DNA of 64,000 nt from Deferrisomatales bacterium. Its GTDB lineage: Bacteria > Desulfobacterota > Deferrisomatia > Deferrisomatales > Deferrisomataceae. The position numbers and the translations under genes were made by a program. The stretch lies in the NCBI GenBank assembly GCA_024277875.1, contig JAJRUI010000072.1:1-64000 (forward strand), in the 5' to 3' direction. The notes under the pieces were generated by a model. It had not been told where the DNA came from and did no database searches. It saw only the letters and a program-made list of their open reading frames with translations. Of this stretch, positions 42,960-51,318 are shown piece by piece (position 1 is the first letter of the stretch; the number at the start of each line of letters is the position of its first letter).

Positions 42960-43160
42960 GTGAGCCGTTCCCCTTCCCATCCCCTGCGCAGGCAGGACGG
43001 AATCGTCGCGGGCGTGTGCGGCGGGCTGGGCGCGTTCTTCGGCCTGTCCGCGTGGTGGTTCCGCCTGCTCTTTCTGATCCTCCTTCTCCCGGGCGGACTG
43101 CCCGGCGTGGTGCCGTACCTGGTGTTGTGGGTCGCCGTTCCCCGCGGGGACGGGGCGTGA
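42960..43160 (+). CDS. PspC-domain membrane protein
   Basis: This 66-residue protein starts at GTG behind AAAGGAGG (42948-42955). The sequence DGIVAGVCGGLGAFFGLSAW followed by a hydrophobic helix (RLLFLILLLPGGLPGVVPYLV) is the PspC phage-shock domain. In enteric bacteria PspC senses membrane stress, but small stand-alone PspC proteins are widespread and their role is usually unknown. It opens a three-gene island unrelated to flagella between flhB and cheB. Confidence 0.88.
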   Translation: MSRSPSHPLRRQDGIVAGVCGGLGAFFGLSAWWFRLLFLILLLPGGLPGVVPYLVLWVAVPRGDGA

Positions 43161-43197
43161 CCCCCGAGGCTCTTTTCCGTTCGACGAGGAGCAGACC

Positions 43198-43968
43198 GTG
43201 GACGACAGAACCGCACGCTTTGCCGAAACCGTGACCAGACACTGCCGGCCCACCACCGAACCCGTCGGGATCAAGCTGGCGCGGGAGGGCGACGCGCCGC
43301 CGCCCCGGATCAAGTACCCGACCGATGGTGTGGGCAACCGGCTGGCCGTGTGCCAGGGGATGACCCTGGCCCGTACGTTCGGGTGGACCGTGGGGTTCCG
43401 GTCCGGGGACCACGCGTGCCCCCTGCCCCGGGTGTTCCTGGGGCACATCCCGCCCGAGAAGATGCTTTCGGGCGCGATCGCCGGGTTCTACCAGGACGAC
43501 CCGGACTGCCAGCGGGCGATGGAGGGGTCGTACCCCCGGTGGCCCGAGGGGGCGTGGCGGGAGGTGTGGCTCGCGCCCCTGTCCCGGTGCGCGTTCGTCC
43601 CGGACCTGGCCGTGGTGTACGGTACCCCGGCCCAGGTGCTCGTCCTGATCCAGGCTGCGAACTACCGGCACGGTCCTGGGCTGACCTCGGTCAGCAGCGG
43701 CCGGTACGGGTGCTCGGTGTGGCTGGCCGGGGTGGTCCAGAGCGGGGCGTGCACGTACATGGTGCCCGGCCCGGGCGAACGGGTGTTTGCCGGGACCCAG
43801 GACCACGAGATGTCGTTCGCCGCGCCCTACGCCGCGTTCGACCGGGTCGCAGACGGCCTGGAGTACGTCCGGAAAGGGGGAGCGTTCCGGTACCCCGTGC
43901 CCAACATGGGGCTCCTGGCGGAACCCAGGATTCCCGACAAGTACCGGGACATCGAGCCGGAGGGGTGA
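43198..43968 (+). CDS. DUF169 family protein
   Basis: This 256-residue protein begins at GTG and resembles the DUF169 family: TTEPVGIKLA near the N-terminus, CQGMTLARTFGWTVGFRSGD, ACPLPRVFLG, and the Gly-rich VSSGRYGCSVWLAGVVQSGA. Five or more cysteines lie in conserved positions (near residues 62, 76, 102, 139, 178), suggesting a metal or redox cofactor, though no function is established to my knowledge. It has no signal peptide. It is common in anaerobic deltaproteobacteria and is not a flagellar gene. Confidence 0.8.
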   Translation: MDDRTARFAETVTRHCRPTTEPVGIKLAREGDAPPPRIKYPTDGVGNRLAVCQGMTLARTFGWTVGFRSGDHACPLPRVFLGHIPPEKMLSGAIAGFYQDDPDCQRAMEGSYPRWPEGAWREVWLAPLSRCAFVPDLAVVYGTPAQVLVLIQAANYRHGPGLTSVSSGRYGCSVWLAGVVQSGACTYMVPGPGERVFAGTQDHEMSFAAPYAAFDRVADGLEYVRKGGAFRYPVPNMGLLAEPRIPDKYRDIEPEG

Positions 43969-43992
43969 CCGTCCCGGCGCGGAGGGCCGCGG

Positions 43993-44979
43993 GTGGCTGA
44001 CCCGGCCCGGTGGGCGGTCCGGCTGGTGCGCCGGGCCGTCTCTGTCAGCCTGGACCTGTTCCGGGTAATGGTGCCTGTGCTGGTGGCCGTGGAGGCCGCC
44101 CGGGCCCTGGGCGTCGTGCCGTACCTGGCGGCCCCGCTAGGCCCGGTCATGGAACTGGTGGGTCTGCCCCCGGCAATGGGCCTCGTGTGGGCCACCGCGA
44201 TCCTGAACAACATTTACGGCGCGATCGCGGTGTTCGGCTCTCTGGCGGCCGACCATCCCCTGACCGCGGCCCAGGCCACCGTGCTTGGGGCGATGATCCT
44301 GGTGGCCCACGGCCTGCCCGTGGAGCTGCGGATCGTCCAGGCCTCGGGCCCCCGGCTGTGGTTCCAGGCGGCCCTCAGGCTGGGCGGCGCGGTGGTGCTC
44401 GGGCTGTTGCTGTCCGCCGTGTTCCGGGTGTCGGGCGCGTACGCCGAGCCGGCTGTGGTGTTGTGGACCCCCAGGCCCGCCGGCGAACCCGGGGTGCTGG
44501 CGTGGATGGCCGGCCAGGTCCGGAACCTGGGCATGATCTTCCTGGTGATCCTCGGGCTCCTGGCGTTCCTGGATGCCCTGGAAGCGGTTCGCGCGACCCG
44601 GCTGCTGGGCCGGGTCCTCGGGCCGGTGCTCGGGTTCGTGGGGATCGGTCCGAGGGCCGCGTCCCTCACGGTGGTCGGACTGACCCTGGGGATCGCGTAC
44701 GGCGGCGGCCTGATCATCCACGAGGCCCGCTCCGGGGACCTGCCGGAGCGGGACGTGTTCCACAGCCTGTCCCTGCTCGGGCTGTGCCACTCGCTGTTCG
44801 AGGACTCCCTGCTCCTGGTGGTGATCGGCGGACGCCTGGCCGGGCTGCTGTGGGGGCGGCTCGTGTTCGCCCTGCTCGCCGTGGCCGTGCTCGCCCGGGT
44901 GACCCGGGCGTTGTCCCCGGCCGCGTTCCGCCTGGTGTTCTGGAAACCGCCCGCCCCCCTTCCCGATGACTTCCGATAG
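43993..44979 (+). CDS. Nucleoside-recognition (Gate) domain membrane protein
   Basis: This 328-residue polytopic protein (about eight membrane helices) starts at GTG. It has two repeats of the Gate/nucleoside-recognition fold, with LNNIYGAIAVFGSLAADHPL in the first half and GIAYGGGLIIHEARSG then LGLCHSLFEDSLLL in the second. Related proteins include spore maturation SpmA/SpmB-like and NupC-like gates; the transported substrate is not known. It ends in TAG inside the left arm of a perfect palindromic repeat. Confidence 0.78.
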   Translation: MADPARWAVRLVRRAVSVSLDLFRVMVPVLVAVEAARALGVVPYLAAPLGPVMELVGLPPAMGLVWATAILNNIYGAIAVFGSLAADHPLTAAQATVLGAMILVAHGLPVELRIVQASGPRLWFQAALRLGGAVVLGLLLSAVFRVSGAYAEPAVVLWTPRPAGEPGVLAWMAGQVRNLGMIFLVILGLLAFLDALEAVRATRLLGRVLGPVLGFVGIGPRAASLTVVGLTLGIAYGGGLIIHEARSGDLPERDVFHSLSLLGLCHSLFEDSLLLVVIGGRLAGLLWGRLVFALLAVAVLARVTRALSPAAFRLVFWKPPAPLPDDFR

Positions 44980-45004
44980 CAGGTTGCGGAAAAAGCAACC
45001 TGCT
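44978..45004. repeat. Post-stop palindromic repeat, best-preserved copy
   Basis: A perfect 10-bp inverted repeat (AGCAGGTTGC, loop GGAAAAA, GCAACCTGCT) overlaps the TAG stop of the preceding gene. The opposite strand reads a T-run in the loop, not after the stem, so it is not a standard terminator in either direction. Confidence 0.85.
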
Positions 45005-45140
45005 ACGCGCCCCAGGGAAGGGGCGCCGATTGCCGCTGTCGGGCCCCACCCCGAACATCCCCCAACGTTCATTGAACCGCCCGCGCATCCCCCTGCTGGC
45101 TCCTGGCCCGGGGTTTTTGGCTCCGTGTGTCGAAAAGGGG

Positions 45141-45168
45141 TCAAGTTCCGTTTCCCACCGGCCGATCG
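45141..45168 (+). promoter_or_regulatory. Probable sigma28 promoter of the chemotaxis operon
   Basis: TCAAGTTC (45141-45148) and GCCGATCG (45161-45168) fit the FliA consensus, except that the spacer is 12 instead of 11 bases. It lies 50 bases before the cheB start codon, in a 239-base gap that otherwise holds only the palindromic repeat. Confidence 0.55.
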
Positions 45169-45218
45169 GGTACCCCAGTTCGTTTCCTGCTTTGCCCCAC
45201 GCTGGGCAGGAGGTTCCG

Positions 45219-46313
45219 GTGGTTCGCGTGTTGGTGGTGGACGACTCGGCGTTCATGCGCAAGGCCCTGACCAAGATGCTCCAGTCCGACGCCCGGATCC
45301 GGGTGGTGGGCACGGCCCGGGACGGCCTGGACGCCCTGGACAAGATCGAGAAGCTCGATCCCGACCTGGTCACCCTGGACGTGGAGATGCCCCGGATGTC
45401 GGGGTTGGAGGCGCTCGAGCAGATCATGGCCCGGTTCCCCCGGCCGGTGGTCATGGTGTCCAGCCTGACCGAGGAGGGGGCGGAGGTCACCCTCCGGGCC
45501 CTGGACATGGGCGCCGTGGACTTCATCCCGAAGAAGATCGACACGAGCGTGCTGGATGTGGTCCGGATCGAGGCGGCCCTGTGCGACAAGGTGTGCGCCC
45601 TGGCCCGCAAGGGGCCGCTCCGGCCGCCCCGGAAGCCGCTGGCGGCCGACCGGCCCGCGCGACCCGTCCCGGACCGGGGAGGACCGGAGACGGGGGAGCG
45701 CCGGCCCCCGCAGCCCGGTCCTCCCCGCCCTCGCCCAGCGGGCCGGGTCCGGTACGTGGCGATCGGCGCGTCCACCGGGGGGCCCCCCGCCCTCCAGCGG
45801 GTGTTCTCGAACCTGCCCGCGGACTTCTCGACGCCCCTGGTGGTGGTCCAGCACATGCCCAAGTCGTTCACCGGCGCGTTCGCACGCCGCCTGAGCCGCG
45901 CCGGCCCCCTGGAGGTCAAGGAGGCCGAGACGGGCGACCGGCTCGAGCCGGGCCGGGGGTTCGTGGCGCCGGGCGGGGCCCACATGGTCGTGGACCGGGA
46001 CGCCGGCGGACTGGTGCTCCGGATCACCGACGAGCCCACCGACAGCCTGTACCGGCCCAGCGTGGACGTCACGTTCCGGTCGCTGGCCGACGCCGTGGGC
46101 GGCGACGTCCTGGCCGTGGTTCTCACCGGCATGGGCGCGGACGGGCGTGAAGGGATGCGGGTTCTCAAGGGCCGGGGGGCGCCCTCCATCGCCCAGAACG
46201 AGCGCACGTGCGTGGTGTACGGGATGCCCAAGGCCGTGGTGGAGGCCGGACTGGCCGACGCGGTCCTGCCGATCGACGCGATCGGCAAGGCCGTGGGGGA
46301 GGCGGTTCGGTGA
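45219..46313 (+). CDS. cheB: Chemotaxis protein-glutamate methylesterase CheB
   Basis: CheB demethylates and deamidates chemoreceptors when phosphorylated by CheA. I chose GTG 45219 with CAGGAGG just upstream; it gives 364 residues (MVRVLVVDDSAFMRKALTK). The receiver has D54 (LDVEMPRMSG). A Pro/Arg-rich linker (about residues 130-175) leads to the esterase domain with the catalytic triad Ser185 (GASTGGP), His212 (VVQHMPKSFT) and Asp308 (GMGADGREGM). It is the first gene of the che operon. Confidence 0.96.
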   Translation: MVRVLVVDDSAFMRKALTKMLQSDARIRVVGTARDGLDALDKIEKLDPDLVTLDVEMPRMSGLEALEQIMARFPRPVVMVSSLTEEGAEVTLRALDMGAVDFIPKKIDTSVLDVVRIEAALCDKVCALARKGPLRPPRKPLAADRPARPVPDRGGPETGERRPPQPGPPRPRPAGRVRYVAIGASTGGPPALQRVFSNLPADFSTPLVVVQHMPKSFTGAFARRLSRAGPLEVKEAETGDRLEPGRGFVAPGGAHMVVDRDAGGLVLRITDEPTDSLYRPSVDVTFRSLADAVGGDVLAVVLTGMGADGREGMRVLKGRGAPSIAQNERTCVVYGMPKAVVEAGLADAVLPIDAIGKAVGEAVR

Positions 46314-47191
46314 CCTTCGACCGTATCGTGGACCGGATCGAGCGGAGCGGGGAGATCCCGACCATCGGGCCGGTGGCGACCGAGGTGCTCCGGCTCGCCG
46401 GGGACCCGGACGCGGACTTCCGGGCGGTGGGCCAGACGATCGTTCGCGACCCGGCCCTGGCCGCCCGGGTCCTCCGGGTCGCCAACTCCCCGTTCTACGG
46501 GGTTCGGGGAGAAGTGGGCACGGTGGACCGGGCCGTGGCCCTGCTCGGCTTGGCCGAGACCCGGAACATCGTGCTGTCGGTGTCGGTGATCCGGGACTTT
46601 TCCGGGACCCTGGGAGAAAACGGCTTCGACTGGGAACGGTTCTGGGAGCACTCCAGCGGGGTCGGGTTGATCGCCCAGGCCCTGACCCGGCTGCTCCGCC
46701 TGCCCCTGGGCGGCTACGAGTACAGCGCGGGCCTGCTCCACGACGTGGGCAAGATCCTGCTCGGCCACCACTTCCCTGAAGAGTTTGCCCGGGCCCTGGA
46801 GCGGGCACGCGAGGCCGGGATCCCCTTGGAACAGGCGGAACAGGAGGTGTTCCGCACCGACCACGCCCGCCTCGGGGACTGGCTGGCCGGCCGGTGGTCG
46901 TTCCCGGAACCCCTGCGGGACGGCCTGGCCTGGCACCACCACCCGGCCCAGGCCGGGAACCACCGGGTGCTGGCCTCGGTGATCCAGGTGGCCGACGCGT
47001 TGGCCAAGGCCAAGTGTATCGGGTTCGGCGGCGATCACATGGCCGTGTGCCTGGGCGACACCGAGGGGTGGGGGGTGCTGGCGGAGGAACGTCCGGAGTT
47101 GGCCGAGGTGGACCTCGCCCGGTTCACGTTCCAACTGGATGAAGAGGTGGACGCGGCCCGCCGGCTGCTGCGGGAGGCGAGGGGCACGTGA
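46310..47191 (+). CDS. HDOD domain protein
   Basis: This 293-residue protein (GTG overlapping the cheB stop) has the HDOD fold, a degenerate HD-phosphohydrolase relative found in signalling proteins: IPTIGPVATEVLRLAGDPDA, ALAARVLRVANSPFYG, LGLAETRNIVLSVSVI and GLLHDVGKILLGHHFPEEF. The latter retains an HD pair, and a second histidine-rich segment reads GLAWHHHPAQAG. Catalysis is therefore possible but not shown. It is embedded between cheB and cheR with overlaps on both sides, implying a role in chemotaxis or motility regulation. Confidence 0.88.
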   Translation: MTFDRIVDRIERSGEIPTIGPVATEVLRLAGDPDADFRAVGQTIVRDPALAARVLRVANSPFYGVRGEVGTVDRAVALLGLAETRNIVLSVSVIRDFSGTLGENGFDWERFWEHSSGVGLIAQALTRLLRLPLGGYEYSAGLLHDVGKILLGHHFPEEFARALERAREAGIPLEQAEQEVFRTDHARLGDWLAGRWSFPEPLRDGLAWHHHPAQAGNHRVLASVIQVADALAKAKCIGFGGDHMAVCLGDTEGWGVLAEERPELAEVDLARFTFQLDEEVDAARRLLREARGT

Positions 47192-48093
47192 CACAGGCTC
47201 TCCGGGCGAAAGCCCCCCCGGCCGTCCTGACCGACGACGAGTTCCACCGGCTGGGGGAGTTGCTGTACGACCGCAGCGGCCTCGTGTTCGGACCACCGAA
47301 GCGACGGTTGCTGGACAGCCGGGTCGCCCGCCGGATGGCCGCGGTCGGGGTGGACACCGGGGCCGCATACCTGGACATCCTCTTGTCCCCGCACCAGGGG
47401 CCCGGGGAGTTACTGGAGCTGCTGGACGCGGTCACGACCCACGAGACCTCGTTTTTCCGCAACCGGCCCCAGCTCAACGCGTTCCGGCAGTATGTGCTGG
47501 CGCCCCTGGTGGACCGGCAGCGGGCGTCGAGCCACCCCAGGCTGAGGATCTGGAGCGCCGGGTGTTCGTCCGGCGAAGAGCCCTACAGCCTGGCCATGCT
47601 GGTGTTGGAGGTCCTGGGAGACGACGCCCCCCGCTGGGACGTCAGGATTTTCGGAACCGACCTGGCGAGGAGCGTGATCGAGAAGGCGCGGCACGGAGAG
47701 TACGGCCGGTACAGCTTCCGGGGGACCCCGGCCTACTACGTCCAGAAGTACTTCGACGTGCAGGGGCCGGACCGGTTCCGGGTAACGGACGGGCCCCGGA
47801 GACTCGTCACGTTCGACCTGCTCAACTTCCAGGACGAGGTGGGGATGGCGCGGATGCAAGGGTTCCACGTGGTGTTCTGCCGCAACGCCCTGATCTACTT
47901 CGACCGGCCGGCCAAGAAGCGGTTCGTGGCCCACTTCTACCGTTCGCTGGTGCCGGGGGGGCACCTGTTCATCGGCCACTCGGAGTCGCTCCACGGTGTG
48001 AGCGACGCGTTCAAGCTGATCCACTTCCCCGGGGCCCTGGCCTACCAGAAGCCCCAGGCCCACGACGTGACGGAGCACACCCATGGAACCTGA
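47188..48093 (+). CDS. cheR: Chemoreceptor methyltransferase CheR (first copy)
   Basis: CheR methylates receptor glutamates with S-adenosylmethionine. The 301-residue product starts at a GTG overlapping the HDOD gene. It has the N-terminal helical domain, the TTHETSFFRNRPQL motif, the SAM-binding IWSAGCSSGEEPYSLAML, and VVFCRNALIYFD in the catalytic domain. It overlaps cheA by 11 bases. A second cheR lies at 51315. Confidence 0.94.
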   Translation: MTQALRAKAPPAVLTDDEFHRLGELLYDRSGLVFGPPKRRLLDSRVARRMAAVGVDTGAAYLDILLSPHQGPGELLELLDAVTTHETSFFRNRPQLNAFRQYVLAPLVDRQRASSHPRLRIWSAGCSSGEEPYSLAMLVLEVLGDDAPRWDVRIFGTDLARSVIEKARHGEYGRYSFRGTPAYYVQKYFDVQGPDRFRVTDGPRRLVTFDLLNFQDEVGMARMQGFHVVFCRNALIYFDRPAKKRFVAHFYRSLVPGGHLFIGHSESLHGVSDAFKLIHFPGALAYQKPQAHDVTEHTHGT

Positions 48094-50374
48094 CCGCGTA
48101 TCGCCGGAGATGCAGGAGCTGTTGCCCGACTACCTCGCCGACGCCCGGGAGTGCCTGGAGACCGTATCCCAGATCCTCCTGGCCAGGGACCGGGGCGAGG
48201 CCCGGGACGAGGACATCCCCGAACTGTTCCGCCAGATGCACATCATCAAGGGCGGGGCCGGTCTGATGGGGTTCGAAACGGTGGGCGCCACGGCCCACGC
48301 CGCCGAGGACGTGCTCGGCGCCGTCAAACGGGGCGAGCAGGAGCTGGATCCCCCGTTGGCCGCGGCCCTGCTCGAGATCCACGACGTGCTCCGTACCCTG
48401 CTGGACGAGCTGGAGCAAGACGGCCAGACCCGCACCGACCCGACCGAGGGGATCGCCCGGGTGCACGCGGCCCAGTCGGGTGGTGCCTCCGGGGCCCCGA
48501 CAGGAGGGGCGGCGGCGCCGGCCGGACAACCCGGTCCGGCTGCGGCGGAGGAACAGCCCGGGACGGCCGAGGCCGGGAGCGAAGACGCCGAGGTCCTCCA
48601 GGAGTTCTTCATCGAGTCGTGGGAGCTGATCGAGGAACTCGACCAGGACCTGGTGACCCTGGAGGAGACCCCGGACGACGCGGACCTGCTCAACAAGATC
48701 TTCCGGGCCGCGCACACCCTCAAGGGCTCCAGCTCTTTCCTCGGGTTCCAGGAGATCAGCCAGGTCACCCACCGGGTGGAGGACATCTTCAACAAGCTGC
48801 GCAAGGGGGAGATGTCCCCGAGCCCGGACGTGATGGACGTGGTCCTCGACGCGGTGGACCGGGTGCGCAAGCTTCTGGAGGCAGCCCAGTCGGGCACCCC
48901 CGGGCCGGCCGTGGACGACCTGCTGGCCGCGCTGGCCCAGGTCCTGGAAGGCGGCGGCCAGCGAAGGAAGCTGGGGGAGATCCTGGTCCAGGACGAGGGG
49001 GTGGACCCGACAGCGGTGGAACGGGCCCTGACCGAGAAAAAGCCCGACCAGCCCCTGGGCGAGGCGCTGGTGGAGCGCAGGGTCGTGGAGCCAGAGGCGG
49101 TCCACCGGAGCCTGGCCAAGCAGAAGGGCCCAGCCGAACCGGCGAAAAAGGCCCAGGCCGCCCACGTGGAACAGACGATCCGGGTGGACGTGGGCCGGTT
49201 GGACGACCTGATGAACCTGGTGGGCGAACTGGTGCTGGCCAAGAACCGGCTTGCCCGGGTCCGGGGAGAGATGGAAGAGCGGTGGGGGGGCGAGGAACTC
49301 GTGGAGGAACTGGGGGAGACTTCGGCCCAGGTGGACCTGGTGGCCTCGGATCTCCAGATGGCGGTGATGAAGACCCGGTTGATGCCGATCGGCAAGGTGT
49401 TCCGCAAATTCCCGAGGATGGTGCGAGACCTGTGCCGGTCCATGAACAAGGAGATCCGCCTCGAACTCCAGGGCGAGAACACCGAACTGGACAAGTCGGT
49501 GGTCGAGGTGATCGGCGATCCACTGGTGCACCTGATCCGGAACGCTGCGGACCACGGCGTGGAGTCCCCCGAAGACCGGGTCAAGGCGGGCAAGCCCCGG
49601 GAGGGCCGGGTCCGGCTGTCCGCGTGGCACGAGGGCAACCACATCGTGGTGAGCATCGAGGACGACGGCGCGGGCATGGACCCGGAGGTCCTCAAGGCCA
49701 AGGCCGTCGAAAAGGGCGTGCTGTCCCCGGCCGAGGCGTCCACCCTGAGCGCCCGGGACGCGTTCAACCTGATCTTCGCCCCCGGGTTCTCCACGGCCAA
49801 GAAAGTCACCAACGTCAGCGGGCGGGGCGTGGGCATGGATGTGGTGCGCACCAACATCCAGAAGCTCAACGGCCTGATCGACATCGACTCGGCACCCGGG
49901 GAAGGTACCACGGTCAAGGTTCGGATCCCGCTGACCCTGGCGATCATCCAGGCGTTGCTCGTCCGGTCCCGCCAGGAGGTCTACGCGGTGCCCCTGGTGA
50001 GCGTGGTGGAGACCGTCCGGATCCAGCCGGAGGAGGTGAAATCGGTGGACGGGTTCCCGGTGCTGCGCCTGCGCAACCAGGTGATCCCCCTGATCCGGAT
50101 GGACCAGCTGTTCCGGGTCCCGGAGGGGCCGGTGGACACCGAGCGGGAGTACGTGGTGATCCTGGGTCTGGCCTAGAAACGGGTGGGCCTGGTGGTGGAC
50201 GGCCTGGTGGGCGAAGAGGAGGTGGTGATCAAGAGCCTCGGACGGTATCTCACGGACACGCCGGCGATCGCCGGCGCCACGATCCGGGGCGACGGCCGGG
50301 TCACGCTGATCGTGGACGTCAACCAGGTGCTCGACCTGGCCGCCAAAGACCGAAACGGCAGACAGGCAGCCTAG
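48083..50374 (+). CDS. cheA: Chemotaxis histidine kinase CheA with two Hpt domains, interrupted by an in-frame TAG
   Basis: CheA phosphorylates CheY and CheB in response to receptors. The full frame has 763 codons. Two Hpt domains are present, with His53 (MHIIKGGAG) and His211 (AAHTLKGSSSFLGF). A repeat-like insert (about residues 295-350), the P3 dimerisation helix (LMNLVGELVLAKNRL), the P4 ATPase domain (LIRNAADHGVESPEDR, DDGAGMDPE) and the P5 CheW-like domain follow. Codon 698 (50174-50176) is TAG. The frame then continues KRVGLVVDGLVGEEEVVIKS to a TAG at 50374, which is normal P5 sequence. Termination at the first TAG would remove 65 residues of P5, needed for receptor coupling. Confidence 0.9.
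50174..50176 (+). other. In-frame amber codon inside cheA
   Basis: The frame reads CTG GCC TAG AAA CGG. A single change would give GAG (Glu), CAG (Gln) or AAG (Lys). The P5 domain is continuous on both sides in the same frame. Confidence 0.9.
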
Positions 50375-50382
50375 GCCCCGTG

Positions 50383-51318
50383 ATGGAAACCCACGACCCC
50401 GCTCCTGCCGATCCGCCGTTCGTGGCGGAGACCGCTGCCATGGTGCGCATCGCCGAGGCGCTCCACCGGGTGGCTGCGGCGGACGTGCGCGTGCTCCTGT
50501 ACGGGGAGGTCGGCGTAGGCAAAGGGCACGCGTCCCGGTGCGTGCGGGCGTGGAGCCCCCGGGCCGGGGGCCCGTGGGCGCACCTGTCGGTCCGCGATCC
50601 GGCCGCGGCCGAACGGTTGGCCGACCCGTCGTTCGGGGAACGGTTGAGGGGCGGGACAGCGGTGTTCTCAGGGGTGGACGAGGCCCCCCCCGAGGTGCAG
50701 GTGCTCCTGGTGGGGTGGCTCGAGGCGTGGGCCACCGGGGACGAGGGGCGGGAGCCCCCGGTGCGGGTCGTGGCCACGGCGTGCTCGGACCTGTTCGACG
50801 AAGTGGGGCAGGGGCGGTTCCGGTCCGACCTGTACTTTCAGCTGGACGTGTTCCCGATCCGGCTTCCGCCCCTCCGGGAACGGCGGGTCGAGATCCCGGC
50901 CCTGGTGGAGCACTTCTACCGGAGAACGTCGCCGGACGCGGCGTTTCCTGGGATCGACCGCGGGTTCCTGGAGGCGGCCCAGTCGTACCCGTGGCCGGGA
51001 AACCTCCGGGAACTCGAAGCCGTGGTGGTCGGTGCAGCGGCAGAGCCCGGGCCGGTGCGCGCCACGCTGCCACGGCGGGGCGCTCGCGCTCCCGTGCTCC
51101 CGTTCGCACAGGCCAAACGGGAGTTCGAGTACGACTACGTGCGCAGCGTGCTCCAGCTGACCGGCGGCAACGTGACCCGTGCGTCCCAGCTGGCGGGCAA
51201 GGCCCGCAAGGATTTCTACGCGTTGATGGCGCGCAGCGGGATCGAGCCCGACCGGTTCCGCAACGACGGCCGAGGGGCCGCGTCGCCGCCCGAAGGCGGA
51301 GGGCGGGACCCGGAGTGA
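50383..51318 (+). CDS. Degenerate sigma54-activator-like AAA protein without GAFTGA
   Basis: This 311-residue protein resembles the AAA+ domain plus helix-turn-helix of sigma54 activators but is eroded. Walker A reads GEVGVGKG (residues 41-48). The segment that should hold the GAFTGA loop is missing, going from LADPSFGERL straight to GTAVFSGVDEAPPEVQ. The YPWPGNLRELEAVVVGA and C-terminal Fis-like helix (GGNVTRASQLAGKARKDF) are intact. There is no receiver domain. It probably binds DNA but should not open sigma54 promoters. GTG at 50380 is an alternative start. It lies nine bases after cheA and overlaps cheR2. Confidence 0.8.
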   Translation: METHDPAPADPPFVAETAAMVRIAEALHRVAAADVRVLLYGEVGVGKGHASRCVRAWSPRAGGPWAHLSVRDPAAAERLADPSFGERLRGGTAVFSGVDEAPPEVQVLLVGWLEAWATGDEGREPPVRVVATACSDLFDEVGQGRFRSDLYFQLDVFPIRLPPLRERRVEIPALVEHFYRRTSPDAAFPGIDRGFLEAAQSYPWPGNLRELEAVVVGAAAEPGPVRATLPRRGARAPVLPFAQAKREFEYDYVRSVLQLTGGNVTRASQLAGKARKDFYALMARSGIEPDRFRNDGRGAASPPEGGGRDPE

